37,426 nucleotides of DNA from an uncultured Lachnospiraceae bacterium (GTDB taxonomy: Bacteria > Bacillota > Clostridia > Lachnospirales > Lachnospiraceae). The translations under genes and the position numbers were made by a program. A model generated the notes under the pieces. The model made no database searches, was not told the DNA's origin, and saw nothing but the letters and a program-made list of their open reading frames with translations. This document shows positions 1 to 9,039 of this stretch, in pieces. Location of the stretch: assembly GCA_947177165.1 (NCBI GenBank), contig CAMWTP010000051.1, forward strand, positions 1 to 37,426, in the 5' to 3' direction. The stretch's first letter is position 1; every line of letters begins with the position of its first letter.

Positions 1-10
1 CTAAAGGTTT

Positions 11-35
11 CGCCTAAAGGCGAGGGTTTTAACCC
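11..35. repeat. Two adjacent short hairpins at window edge
   Basis: CGCCT-aa-AGGCG (11-22) is followed at once by the palindrome GGGTTTTAACCC (24-35). They lie downstream of the minus-strand gene that ends at 73 and could form its terminator, or belong to the end of a mobile element outside the window. No U-tract clearly follows on the minus strand. Confidence 0.35.
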
Positions 36-72
36 CATTATACAGACAATAAAATTGATATTATCAGTACCA

Positions 73-648
73 CTACTGTTCATTTAAAAGATACTGAACA
101 GCGCCCCACTCAATAACAGGCACATTTTTCTGAACCACCATGGAAGTCTGTTTCTTCTTGCGCTCCACTTTTATAATGTTAAACAACAGGCTCCCTGCCC
201 CCGCTACAAGACCGATTCCAGCCACAACAAGGGCAATCATCAAATTATTATCCACTCCTGAAAAGAAATAACACCCCGCAGCGAAAATAAGCCCGACGAT
301 GACACAAACAATTGGCGTACTGAACATCTCATCTTTGATACCGCTGACTGCCCATGACTGCGGCTTTCCGCAAAACGGACACTGGTCCTTAAAAGCCTTG
401 ACATAAATCTGCTTTTCCGTGGCATTGCGGTGCGCGTCCTTCACTGCCCTCACTAGCTTCTCATGTGCCATCTCGTTCAGTTTCTGCTGCTTCTTGTCAT
501 CGAGTTTTTTGAAATTGCTGTTTATCTCCGCCTCCATGCCACAGACAACTGCAACCATCGGTCCGCTGTCTTTCATGCACTGCTCGCAGCGAAATGAATA
601 CGGCACATCGACCTTTTCCGTTTTCGTATGTTTGTAATAGGTTCCCAC
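73..648 (-). CDS. Zinc-ribbon membrane protein of unknown function
   Basis: A 191-residue protein with two CxxC pairs (C21/C24 and C90/C93) that look like a split zinc ribbon. A charged, probably coiled stretch (about 45-75) separates the pairs. Two hydrophobic segments (about 112-130 and 137-158) and a basic tail rich in K/R follow. The start is GTG, chosen because a strong GGAGG lies 6-8 bases upstream (about 655-662). The likely arrangement is a cytoplasmic zinc-binding head anchored by a helical hairpin. I do not recognise the family. It is the last minus-strand gene before the edge, about 200 bp downstream of the broken AAA-ATPase gene. Confidence 0.75.
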   Translation of the reverse strand: MGTYYKHTKTEKVDVPYSFRCEQCMKDSGPMVAVVCGMEAEINSNFKKLDDKKQQKLNEMAHEKLVRAVKDAHRNATEKQIYVKAFKDQCPFCGKPQSWAVSGIKDEMFSTPIVCVIVGLIFAAGCYFFSGVDNNLMIALVVAGIGLVAGAGSLLFNIIKVERKKKQTSMVVQKNVPVIEWGAVQYLLNEQ

Positions 649-850
649 TTTCTATCCCCTCCTACGTATAAAAATCTCTACGCTTTTCATTATAGTCCTC
701 CCACAAATCAAAATCAAGTCCCTCATATTTTGGTCGCTGTCCGTTTTTTCCGCTATCGCTTCCGGCAGTAACCGATCATGCTTACAAACAATGATATCCG
801 GATTTTCAGCCGCCTTTACTTTGTCAAGGGTTTCACAATCATTTACACTG

Positions 851-2424
851 CTAAACCTTCTCCATTTTCTCAATCACGCAGCTGTGTGGTTTGTCTGCAT
901 TGTTCCTGTCGTAATTCACGCCGACCAGCAATATCTCACCGCAATAGCCGTCGAGCGCCTGCGTGTACTGTCTGTCCTTAATCTGCTGTATCGCTGCATT
1001 TGCTGACTTGTCATATTTGAGTTCGACCACTAGCGCAGGCTTTCCACTGGCAGGCAGAGGCAGAAATACAACATCTGCAAAGCCACGCCCTGTCGGAAGC
1101 TCTCTGATGATTCTATAGTCTTTTCTCGCACTGTAGTAGGCAATGTTGATCGCACACGCCATTGTGTTTTCATCGTTATAGGTCAATACCGATGCCACCT
1201 CCATATGCGCCTGGTCGAGTCCCTCGGCAACCTTTTCTTCCTCGCCGGACAAGGTAGCCTCAAGCAGTCTTTCTGATGCCTTCAATACACGCATAACCTC
1301 TGTCCACCCGCCGACACTCATGGCATTTTCAAATTCCCTGACAATTTCCTTATTCGGAATAAATGCCTCTTCCCTCTCCAGATCATAAGCCAGATACCCC
1401 AGATGAATCAACAAAGTCAGCACATCGTCCTTTGTCCTGAGATTACGCATATCATTTTGAAAGCTGCGCGTATTGACTGTAACACGTCCGCCGCCGAGCA
1501 TCTGCACTATGTCCGGCCGGAGTCCGTCAAAATCCATATCCATATACATTTTCAGGGCATCATATGTTTCTGTTGAAGTCCAATAACTTGAATATCTGTG
1601 GCAGATCATTGCCTCCACAACAGACCTTGGATTGTATATATGCCGATACCTTGTAAACATATATCCATCATACCAGCTGCCCGCATAATGAAAATCCATG
1701 TCAAACCGCTCACACAGCTCTTTGACCTCTATGTCTGTAAAACCAGTATACTCTTCCAGTGCCTTTTGATCTGTCATTGAATATTCCCAGAACATATTCA
1801 GCGCGGAATGTTGTCCGTACTTCTTTACCGGTAAAATACCAGTCATATACGCAAGTGCAACATATTCCCTGTCCTTTAGGAGATTGCACAGAAAATCAAG
1901 ATACTGTTTCTGCAATTCCTCTGATTCCTGCCGCTCACGCATCACACAATCCCACTCATCAATCAGAAAAATGAATTGTCTGTCTCCGCATAAATTCTCT
2001 CCAATGCATCCGCAAGACCAATACCCGGATTAACAAAATCTCCTCCAAACTCTTTCTGGATTTCTCCGAGCACTTCCTGCTCTATATAGTCAGTTATCTC
2101 CCGATTCTTTGCACCGATCAGAAAATGCTGCATATTTAGAAAGATCACATCATACTGATTCAAATGCTCCTCAAAGCTTTTCCCACTTTGTATCTTTCGT
2201 CCGGCAAACAACTCCCTTGAATCGCAGCCGCGGCTGTAGTAAGCAGCGAGCATATTGAGCGTTATGGATTTTCCAAAACGCCGTGGCCGGCTGACACAAA
2301 CAAATCCCTGCTCTGTATTGATCTGTTCATTTGTCCATGCAATCAGCCCTGTCTTATCCACATATATTTTAGATCGAATGGCCTTCCAGAATTTTTTATT
2401 CCCAGGATTGAGATAAATTCCCAT
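851..2424 (-). pseudogene. AAA-ATPase/PD-(D/E)XK nuclease-like protein, frameshifted
   Basis: Two adjacent reading frames together make one complete member of the AAA-ATPase-like (PF09820) plus C-terminal PD-(D/E)XK (PF08011) family, common in gut anaerobes. The first frame (2424 to 1963) starts MGIYLNPGN, the usual start of this family, with GGAG 9 bases upstream. It carries the Walker A-like RPRRFGKS and ends just before Walker B. The second frame (1945 to 851) has the C-terminal nuclease-like region with ADVVFLP and ALVVELKYDK. The frames meet at a run of five T on the coding strand near 1968-1972. One extra T would read through as FFLIDEWDC, the expected Walker B. The break is either a true mutation or a homopolymer error; the rest looks undecayed. 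The family's cellular role is unknown, and mobile-element or defence links have been suggested. Confidence 0.8.
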
Positions 2425-2476
2425 CAATATCACACTCCATTCCCGCTTCAACTACACCGCAATATACCTGTGCGTC

Positions 2477-2599
2477 TCACAGCTCAGCAAGCATCTGCGC
2501 CGGATTTTCAGCCGCACCTTTGTACTCCTCCAATGTATGAATCTGTCCATTCTGATCCGGCAGCGAAAACGCTGGGGCTTTTGTTCCTGTCTGCAGCAT
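2477..2599 (-). pseudogene. bcp: Bcp-type peroxiredoxin, internal in-frame deletion relic
   Basis: A 40-codon frame not otherwise noted. It starts MLQTGTKAPAFSLPDQNGQI, the typical N-terminus of the Bcp/AhpC-TSA thiol peroxidases. After EEYKG it jumps directly to AAENPAQMLAEL, the typical C-terminal end of clostridial Bcp. The central part, about 110 residues and including the catalytic cysteine motif, is missing, so no peroxidase activity is possible. An AGGAGG 8 bases upstream of the ATG and a good promoter (2645-2673) survive. Identity rests on recall of the family ends, not on a search. Confidence 0.7.
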
Positions 2600-2644
2600 T
2601 TGATTGACCTCCTGTCTGTATTTTACGCTATTTTTCACAGTTTC

Positions 2645-2673
2645 ATCATATCAGAACGTATCACAAGTGTAAA
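2645..2673 (-). promoter_or_regulatory. Sigma-A-type promoter of the peroxiredoxin relic
   Basis: Reading on the minus strand: TTTACA (2668-2673), a 17-bp spacer, then TATGAT (2645-2650), about 45 bp before the relic's start codon. CATATCAG and its complement CTGATATG (2647-2693) form an inverted repeat over the promoter, a possible operator. A further CATATCAG occurs at 2713-2720. Confidence 0.55.
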
Positions 2674-2716
2674 TATTTATTTGCCCTGATATGATAACAA
2701 CACACTTGCTGGCATA

Positions 2717-4891
2717 TCAGAGAATTTGCGATACCAACGGGCTGACCTCTTTTTCGCCAAATAAGCTGAGTCTGTGGAGCGCTCTGGTACAGGCGACATA
2801 CAAAAGATTTTTATCATCCGCATCACGGTAGTTCTGACTGTCCGCATCACAAATTAAGACGGCGTCAAATTCCAGTCCCTTTGACATATATACCGGTATT
2901 ATAAATACGCCCTGTAAGTCTGATTCGCTCCCGCTCCGAATCAGCTGTACATCCAGCCTGTGTTTTAATTTATTAAATAAGCGGACTGCATTCTGTTCAG
3001 TTTTGCAAATTAGTGCGATTGACTGCAGCCCTTTTTCCTGGCACTGTTTTACTTCTGTGACAATATTATCAATAAGAATCCCGGAGTTGTCAGCTGCAAA
3101 TACTTCAGGGCTGTCTCCCTGCCGGTTAAAACTTTTGATCTCTGAGCGGTGTTCAATGAACTTTAAACCGAAAGTTAATATTTCATTTGTACAGCGGAAA
3201 CTTTTGTCTAACATAATGAGCGAAGATTTTTTCTTGTGCAGAATATTCTGAATTTGTTCATAAAAAGATATATCCTCGCTTTTTGCAAGGGTCTGGTTTA
3301 TATCACCCAAAATTGTAAATTTCGCGTTTGAAAACAGCAGGCTGAACAGTTCATACTGGAGCGGATAATAGTCCTGCGCTTCGTCGATGACTACCTGCCT
3401 GATATTTTTATACGCGTTCGTCCCATATATTTTCAGGTACAGATAGGCTGCTGCTATTGCGTCATCATAGTGCAGGATGCCTGTTTCCAGATTTTTTCCT
3501 GTATATTCCCATATGCGTTTGATGCGTTCTGACGGCTCATTATCTTGCAGCAGGCTGTAAAAATACGCTTCCTTGTTAAATAATATCTTATACAGTTCCA
3601 CAATATCGATTTTTGTAAATTTCTGTATTTCCTGTTTTACGATAAGCCTTTCCTCTTTCTGTCCGCGCCCCTTTCCAGCCCCAAATATGAGTTCCAGAAC
3701 ATAGTCTTCTAATTGTTCCAGCTTTATGCCTAACGGCGTTTCTGTCCGTCCTAAGATTTTGTCCTTCAGCGCCTGCTTCCTTACAACACATTTTCCCTCA
3801 TAATATACATCGTCAAATTCGATCCATTGATCTGGTATATCGCAGAGAAACTGATCTAATACTGCTAAAAAAGTTTTTGACGTTTTAAATTCAATACTGT
3901 TTTTAATCAATTCTGTGTGTTGTGAATCGGCTAATAAATTTTCCAGGAAATCATTCCGCGGCTGAATTTTCCTGTCTTTCAATATTGCGTTCAGGATATC
4001 TTCAAATACGATGGAGACAACATTATCTTCTCCCAATTCGGGCAATACATTGGAAATGTACTGTTCAAATATTGAATTGGGGGAGATGAGTATAATATTA
4101 TTCGCAGAGAGCTTTGTCTGCAGTCCCTGATACATCAGATACGCAGCCCGGTGAAGTGCGATGGATGTTTTACCGCTTCCGGCGACTCCCTGCACCATCA
4201 GCAGGTCACTTTCCATATCCCTGATCACAACATCCTGTTCCTGTTGTATTGTCTCGACAATCGCTTTCATTTTGGCGGTGGTATTCTGTGATAACAGTTG
4301 TCTTAAAAATTCGTCAACAATCTGCACGTCTGCATCAAAAAAGTATTCCAGCGTTCCATTGTTTATCTCATACTGGCGTTTTAAGCTGAGTTCACCTGTT
4401 ATCCGCCCGCACGGCGCGTCGTAATACGCCTCTCCTTTCATAAAGCGATAAAAAATACTGGCAACCGGTGATCTCCAATCGTAAACATACATCTCGTGGT
4501 AACTGTTTTTCCGCAGCGAGGAACGCCCGATATAGATTTCTTCCACTTCGTCCTCGTCATCAAATTTGAAATCAATCCGGGCAAAATAGGGTGATTTTAT
4601 CATGTTTTCCAGCAAAAGTATCTTATGTTCCTCTTCCTCGTAATCGATCATTTTGTCGGTGACAGGGTTGATATATTGACTTAATTCCGCAAGTGCCTCA
4701 AAACCGTCCGAAGTCCACAGGCTTGTAAAGCCGTGTGATGCATTTTCGCGCACTTCTTTTTTGGCTTCAATAATTTCCGACTTCTTTCTTTCTGCTGCTT
4801 CTTTTGCCTGCTTTAACTGTTCCCCGGCTAAAGATATCGTCTGTTTTAATCTTTCTTCCTCGTACGCCCGCTCTGTCTGATGATTTCCCAT
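2717..4891 (-). CDS. helD: HelD-like superfamily 1 helicase (UvrD/Rep-related)
   Basis: A 724-residue protein with the layout of HelD, the ATPase that binds and recycles stalled RNA polymerase. A charged N-terminal coiled coil (about 1-70) is followed by the conserved RSPVASIFYRF region. Helicase motifs follow in order: Walker A GVAGSGKTS (about 237), Walker B VIDEAQD (about 502), the DKSFRC region, MSKGLEFDAV and YVACTRAL (about 699). The length fits HelD (700-780). The start ATG has GGGAGG 11 bases upstream. It stands alone, with the peroxiredoxin relic downstream and a repeat-bearing gap upstream. A UvrD/PcrA repair helicase is less likely because of the N-terminal coiled coil and the RSPVASIFY motif. 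Confidence 0.88.
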   Translation of the reverse strand: MGNHQTERAYEEERLKQTISLAGEQLKQAKEAAERKKSEIIEAKKEVRENASHGFTSLWTSDGFEALAELSQYINPVTDKMIDYEEEEHKILLLENMIKSPYFARIDFKFDDEDEVEEIYIGRSSLRKNSYHEMYVYDWRSPVASIFYRFMKGEAYYDAPCGRITGELSLKRQYEINNGTLEYFFDADVQIVDEFLRQLLSQNTTAKMKAIVETIQQEQDVVIRDMESDLLMVQGVAGSGKTSIALHRAAYLMYQGLQTKLSANNIILISPNSIFEQYISNVLPELGEDNVVSIVFEDILNAILKDRKIQPRNDFLENLLADSQHTELIKNSIEFKTSKTFLAVLDQFLCDIPDQWIEFDDVYYEGKCVVRKQALKDKILGRTETPLGIKLEQLEDYVLELIFGAGKGRGQKEERLIVKQEIQKFTKIDIVELYKILFNKEAYFYSLLQDNEPSERIKRIWEYTGKNLETGILHYDDAIAAAYLYLKIYGTNAYKNIRQVVIDEAQDYYPLQYELFSLLFSNAKFTILGDINQTLAKSEDISFYEQIQNILHKKKSSLIMLDKSFRCTNEILTFGLKFIEHRSEIKSFNRQGDSPEVFAADNSGILIDNIVTEVKQCQEKGLQSIALICKTEQNAVRLFNKLKHRLDVQLIRSGSESDLQGVFIIPVYMSKGLEFDAVLICDADSQNYRDADDKNLLYVACTRALHRLSLFGEKEVSPLVSQIL

Positions 4892-4926
4892 AATACCTGC
4901 GACCTCCCTTAAACAAAAGAAAATTA

Positions 4927-5066
4927 TTGTTACTGTTCACGGGTCAGAAATGCGCTGAACTGCGCATTCCGTGAGAAAACGTACAGCTTGAAAAGCAAAA
5001 ATCCATTTGCGAAGCAAATTTTGCATGGATTTTTGCCTGTTACTGGAACGGAGTGAACGGTAACAA
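4927..5066. repeat. MITE-like interspersed repeat with terminal inverted repeats
   Basis: About 140 bp bounded by imperfect inverted ends TTGTTACTGTTCAC (left) and TTGTTACCGTTCAC (complement of the right end). An internal 12-bp stem GCAAAAATCCAT/ATGGATTTTTGC surrounds a loop containing TTGCGAAGCAA. There is no coding frame. This is the structure of a small non-autonomous or palindromic intergenic repeat. The rest of the gap to 5292 holds only an 8-bp inverted repeat, TGCTCCAT/ATGGAGCA (5090-5133), and nothing else I can interpret. Confidence 0.6.
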
Positions 5067-5292
5067 ATTTTTCACTGCAACACTATTGATGCTCCATGCA
5101 GTCCACAGCTCAAATTCCTGTCTGGATGGAGCACCTGGTTAGTTTAGCATATACCAGCCCGCAGAAACAGTCTTGTATTCATGGAATTTGTATGATATTA
5201 TTACAATGGGAAGGAAAAAACGGAACCTTCAATCAGAAGAATCATAATCATAACAATAGCAATCTTGCTTTTTAAGCGCTCTATGGCTTACT

Positions 5293-7344
5293 TTAGCCCT
5301 TTCGCCCTCTCCACAATATCACTGCCCCGATTGCTGCCAGCACAGCTCCAACACCGAACAAAAACAGACTGTCTGCAAGTGAAAACGAACTTTTGTACAG
5401 TACCGGAAACACTTTCCCGATCTGCTCCGGACAGTAACTGATCACCACACTGAGCGCATTATTGATACAATGCATCAGCATCGCCGGGTAAATGCTGCCT
5501 GTCCGCCAGACCACAAGACACAGAATCAGTCCCAGCAGTCCGGTGGGCACGAATTTCACCAGACTCAGATGGAAACAGCCAAAGAGCGCCGCTGTGACGA
5601 TGCATGCCGTGGCAACGCGGTGCTTTGCCTTTACAGCGTGAAACACCAGACCGCGGAACAGCAATTCCTCGCAGACTGCCGGAGTGAGCGCTATCACAAA
5701 AAGCACTGCTGCCATATTGTCCCCCATAATCTCCGAGAAAGCCGTTTCTACATTTTCGGCACTTTGCGGAAACAACTGCATAAATCCGGCCGCAATCACC
5801 AGATTGACAAAAAACAATCCCGCACTTAAAAATGCGCTGCCCACATATTCCTGCACTTTTGCCCTGGCAAATCCATAAGTCTGCCGCATGTCCCTCTTGG
5901 TGTAAACTACCAGAAACAGCGGTACTGCCAGAATAAACATCTGTGTCGCAAACACTCCCGCCAGCCCGTACTTCAACTGCAGAATGCTCCCCGCATAGAG
6001 CAGGAGCAGCAACGTAACTGCCATCACAAACATTGCATCGGCCACCGCAGGCACCCCGCCCCTGGTCATATTCTCCCGCCTTTCGAAGAGCTGCAGGCCG
6101 CCCTTTCCGTCCGAGAACAGGATGGACTCACTGTCATATATCCTGCTCAAAAACAGAACCGCCAGAATCGCATACGCCACATTGCTGGCCAGCACGACTG
6201 CAATCATCCCGTAATCAATCTTGAACACCATCATATTTTTGACCAGCAGGCAGATATTCGCCACAGGCATCATCGCGATTCCCTGTGTCAGCTCCAGATT
6301 CGGTATAAATCCGATATAGCCTGTGAACATCACCACCAGCATGAGCGGCGTAATGTAATTGTTTGCCTCCTTATAACTTTTCGCAAATGAAGTGACACAC
6401 ATCGTTACCGCACTGATGAACAAGGAAAACGCAAACACCGCCAGTATGCACACCAAAATCGCCGGAATAAATTTCACCATATCAATATCCGCCATTTCCG
6501 TCTGCAAGTCCATAATCTGATACATGTAGACGGCGATGCCGCCCATCGACAGCATGTTCAGAAGTGCCGAAACCATACCGATCACTGCCACGGTCAGAAA
6601 CTTCGCCATAATCAGATCCCGGTTTGTGACAGGAAGTGTCAGAAGTGTCTCGAGCGTTCCTCTTTCCCGCTCTCCGGCAGTCGTATCAATCGCCGGATAC
6701 ATGGTTCCCATCAGCAGGCTGACCACCAGCATAAAGGGAAGAACCGAACCGATGATGCTCCCCAACGACTGCTCACTGCTGGCAGTATTTTTCCTTTCAT
6801 AACAAATGGGCTCCAGAATCTCCTGCGCCTCCAGTCCTTCTTCCGCGATCCGTTTTCTGGTCAGTTCCTCCCGGAAATCCTCCAGCATATCCATCACCAG
6901 ATCTGCCGCATAGGAAGAATTCGTCACGGAAGAAAGATAGTATACATCATACTGCATCCTTCCATCCAAATCATAAGTGGCGACGTAGGCATCAATCTCC
7001 TCATTTTCCAGCGCTTCCTCCCAAGCCTTCTCGCCGTCCGCGCCCCCGATACTTCCCGCGTCAACCACTGTGATCTGATATGCGGTCCCATCCTCCGCTG
7101 TCTCACGTTCACCCGCCTGTGCCAGCTGGCCGCAAAAGGCTCCTCCGTCCTCTGTCTCCACGGCAATCCTGTAATTTTGTTCCTCCATGCTGGAATTGAT
7201 AAAAGCCATCACCTGCATGACTCCCACAAAAATGAGCGGATATAGCAGTACTGGAACCACCAGCATCATTATGACCGTTTTCTTGTCCCGAAAAACATCC
7301 AGCATTTCTTTTTTGAACAGCGTCTTTATAATTTTAGTGTTCAT
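5293..7344 (-). CDS. NatB-type ABC-2 permease fused to CPBP protease domain
   Basis: A 683-residue membrane protein. The N-terminal half (about 1-400) is an ABC-2/NatB-like permease: a first transmembrane segment after KKEMLDVFRDKKT, a large extracytoplasmic domain, the GERERGTLETLL loop, then several helices. The C-terminal part (about 430-683) is a CPBP (CAAX protease/bacteriocin-processing) intramembrane domain with EELLFRG (about 558) and a second histidine motif HCINNAL (about 624). Both motifs look intact, so proteolytic activity is possible. NatAB systems export sodium or small hydrophobic compounds. The start overlaps the end of the ATPase gene by 11 bp, indicating coupled translation. 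Confidence 0.88.
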   Translation of the reverse strand: MNTKIIKTLFKKEMLDVFRDKKTVIMMLVVPVLLYPLIFVGVMQVMAFINSSMEEQNYRIAVETEDGGAFCGQLAQAGERETAEDGTAYQITVVDAGSIGGADGEKAWEEALENEEIDAYVATYDLDGRMQYDVYYLSSVTNSSYAADLVMDMLEDFREELTRKRIAEEGLEAQEILEPICYERKNTASSEQSLGSIIGSVLPFMLVVSLLMGTMYPAIDTTAGERERGTLETLLTLPVTNRDLIMAKFLTVAVIGMVSALLNMLSMGGIAVYMYQIMDLQTEMADIDMVKFIPAILVCILAVFAFSLFISAVTMCVTSFAKSYKEANNYITPLMLVVMFTGYIGFIPNLELTQGIAMMPVANICLLVKNMMVFKIDYGMIAVVLASNVAYAILAVLFLSRIYDSESILFSDGKGGLQLFERRENMTRGGVPAVADAMFVMAVTLLLLLYAGSILQLKYGLAGVFATQMFILAVPLFLVVYTKRDMRQTYGFARAKVQEYVGSAFLSAGLFFVNLVIAAGFMQLFPQSAENVETAFSEIMGDNMAAVLFVIALTPAVCEELLFRGLVFHAVKAKHRVATACIVTAALFGCFHLSLVKFVPTGLLGLILCLVVWRTGSIYPAMLMHCINNALSVVISYCPEQIGKVFPVLYKSSFSLADSLFLFGVGAVLAAIGAVILWRGRKG

Positions 7345-8101
7345 CCGGCATTCCCTCCATGTGTATCAGCTCCGCAAAAACATCCCTCAGACTCCCTTTC
7401 CCCATCTGCGCCTTCAAATCCGCAGGAGTTCCCTCCCGAATGATTCTGCCCTGATGAATCATCACAATCCTGTCGCAGAGATACTCCGCCTCTTCCATGT
7501 AATGCGTGGAGTAGAGAACCGTTTTTCCCCGCTCCCGCTCTCCCTTCATAAATTCAACAATTGCCGCGCTGCTGATAATATCAAGCCCCAGCGTCGGCTC
7601 GTCAAAAATATAGACCTGCGGATCGTGCACCAGACATCTGGCAATCGAAGCGCGCTGCGTCTGTCCCGTAGATAACTTTTCGATCCGGTTATCCAGAAAA
7701 GAATCCATGGAAAGCAGCCCGCTGATGATCCCGATCCGTTCCTTTGTGTCATTTTCTGATATTCCATAAAGCACGCCCAGCATCTGCAGCAGCTCCCTGG
7801 AAGAAAGCCTTCCGTACAGTTTGGTATTGTTTGAGAGATAACCAATGTGCTTTTTTACCTCCACGTCGTCCGAGATTGTCGTCTGACCGATCTGTACGGT
7901 GACTGTACCGCTGGTCGGTTTCATCAGCCTGGACATCATGCGCAGCAAAGTCGTTTTTCCTGCGCCGTTCGGCCCGAGAATCCCTACGATTTCCCCCGCG
8001 TCCACCGTCAGCGATATGTCATCCACGGCATTGATCTCTCTTTTCTTGTTTTTCTTCTCATTTTTTGTAAACGTCTTTACCAAATGACTTGCTGTAATCA
8101 C
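7334..8101 (-). CDS. natA: ABC transporter ATP-binding protein, NatA-like
   Basis: A 255-residue nucleotide-binding subunit. Walker A GPNGAGKTT is at 43-51, the signature loop LSTGQ at 143-147, Walker B VYIFDEP at about 163-168 and the switch histidine in STHYMEEAE. The signature reads LSTGQ rather than LSGGQ, as in many NatA-type ATPases. It should power the adjacent NatB/CPBP permease, whose start overlaps this gene. It is third in an operon after the XRE regulator and the DUF6773-like protein. Confidence 0.9.
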   Translation of the reverse strand: MITASHLVKTFTKNEKKNKKREINAVDDISLTVDAGEIVGILGPNGAGKTTLLRMMSRLMKPTSGTVTVQIGQTTISDDVEVKKHIGYLSNNTKLYGRLSSRELLQMLGVLYGISENDTKERIGIISGLLSMDSFLDNRIEKLSTGQTQRASIARCLVHDPQVYIFDEPTLGLDIISSAAIVEFMKGERERGKTVLYSTHYMEEAEYLCDRIVMIHQGRIIREGTPADLKAQMGKGSLRDVFAELIHMEGMPDEH

Positions 8102-8130
8102 TTTATCTGCCCTCCCATATTCTGTAAGCT

Positions 8131-8613
8131 CTATTTTTCCCGCATGTCCGTCTGTTCTTCCTCATCCGTCTCAAGCCGTTCCACCCTCTTCCAGTATATC
8201 CAAAGCACCAGAGACATGCAGAGAAAACAGATGACAAATATATTTCCAAAGACAATTCCACCTATCTTTAAAGCCCTCTGCACATTATCGCCCCTGTGAC
8301 AGGCAGCAAGAAATCTTATCGTGCCTCCCAGGCAGCCTGCGACTGCACTTGTACATAAATTCATCTTCGGGGAGGGCTTCATTTTCCTGTCCCATATTCC
8401 GTTCCTGATACACGCTGCCCCCATATATACTGCAAGACACATAAAGACAATCCATTCCCCCAGAAATAAATCCGCTCTCTCTTCTCCATAAAAAATGATC
8501 TGTACAAACATCACCAGCAGCAGCCCCCAAAACGCTAGCCAGCAGCCATTATGTTCAATTTTCAGCAGTTTCTGTTCCTGCATTTCGTCCAGTCTGTTCT
8601 TACTTTTTTTCAT
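8131..8613 (-). CDS. DUF6773-like small membrane protein
   Basis: The chosen ATG (8613) has GGAGG about 7 bases upstream and gives a 160-residue product starting MKKSKNRLDEMQEQKLLK; longer starts would overlap the regulator gene. Four hydrophobic segments are visible (LAFWGLLLVMFVQIIFYG, WIVFMCLAVYMGAACI, an amphipathic stretch, and IVFGNIFVICFLCMSLVLWIY), then an acidic tail. The sequence resembles DUF6773 proteins, which commonly lie beside XRE regulators and ABC-2 transporters; this assignment is from memory. Position in the operon suggests a membrane partner of NatAB or a target of the regulator. The function is not known. Confidence 0.7.
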   Translation of the reverse strand: MKKSKNRLDEMQEQKLLKIEHNGCWLAFWGLLLVMFVQIIFYGEERADLFLGEWIVFMCLAVYMGAACIRNGIWDRKMKPSPKMNLCTSAVAGCLGGTIRFLAACHRGDNVQRALKIGGIVFGNIFVICFLCMSLVLWIYWKRVERLETDEEEQTDMREK

Positions 8614-8635
8614 GGTCATCCTCCATTTCTTTGTT

Positions 8636-8836
8636 CTATTCATCCTCCCAAAATAAATCATCCAGACTTTTTCCAAGTACACGGCAAATTGACCGGCATA
8701 ATCGGATCGTCGGATTATATTCCCCCTGCTCAATGGCATTCATCGTCTGCCTTGATATGCCAACAGCTTCCGCGAGGGCTTTCTGCGTCATGTCCTTCTC
8801 TGCACGCGCCACTTTAATCGCTATATTTCTTGCCAT
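8636..8836 (-). CDS. Short XRE-family transcriptional regulator
   Basis: A 66-residue single-domain helix-turn-helix protein. QKALAEAVGISRQTMNAIEQGEYNP is the helix-turn-helix core (about residues 18-42, given here as its key segment), followed by LGKSLDDLFW, the standard end of the short XRE/YozG type. The GGAGG is 8 bases upstream of the ATG. It is first in the minus-strand operon with the DUF6773-like gene and natAB, so it probably represses its own operon. Confidence 0.85.
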   Translation of the reverse strand: MARNIAIKVARAEKDMTQKALAEAVGISRQTMNAIEQGEYNPTIRLCRSICRVLGKSLDDLFWEDE

Positions 8837-8854
8837 CTGTTCACCTCCGAGTAT

Positions 8855-8883
8855 AGATTATCATATATTAAACTATATGTCAA
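8855..8883 (-). promoter_or_regulatory. Promoter of the XRE-natAB operon
   Basis: Minus-strand TTGACA (8878-8883). TAATCT lies 17 bp downstream (8855-8860), or GATAAT 15 bp downstream (8857-8862). The spacer is AT-rich with TATA/ATAT steps that could hold the XRE operator. Confidence 0.5.
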
Positions 8884-8974
8884 ATATATTTTACTTTTTG
8901 TTGGTTTAATTTTAATTTGTGTCATTGAATTGTGTTACACATAATAATGACAGATCTAAAAAATGAAATTGGTA

Positions 8975-9017
8975 TTGACTTTTTTTCATATTATTGTATA
9001 ATACAGTAATATACAAT
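8975..9017 (+). promoter_or_regulatory. padR promoter with overlapping operator
   Basis: TTGACT (8975-8980), a 16-bp spacer and TATAAT (8997-9002) precede padR. An inverted repeat ATTGTATA-N9-TATACAAT (8993-9017) covers the -10 box, the usual place for PadR autorepression. Confidence 0.6.
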
Positions 9018-9039
9018 ACATTGGGAAGGGAACAAGACA

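Noticed and set aside
652..873. 73-codon minus-strand frame overlapping the AAA-ATPase gene end
   Set aside because: No RBS-supported start or recognisable domain; it runs through the nuclease gene's end in another frame and through the next gene's RBS.
2647..2720. CATATCAG repeats as a PerR/OxyR-type box
   Set aside because: The sequence does not match known peroxide-regulator boxes; only the inverted repeat itself is supported.
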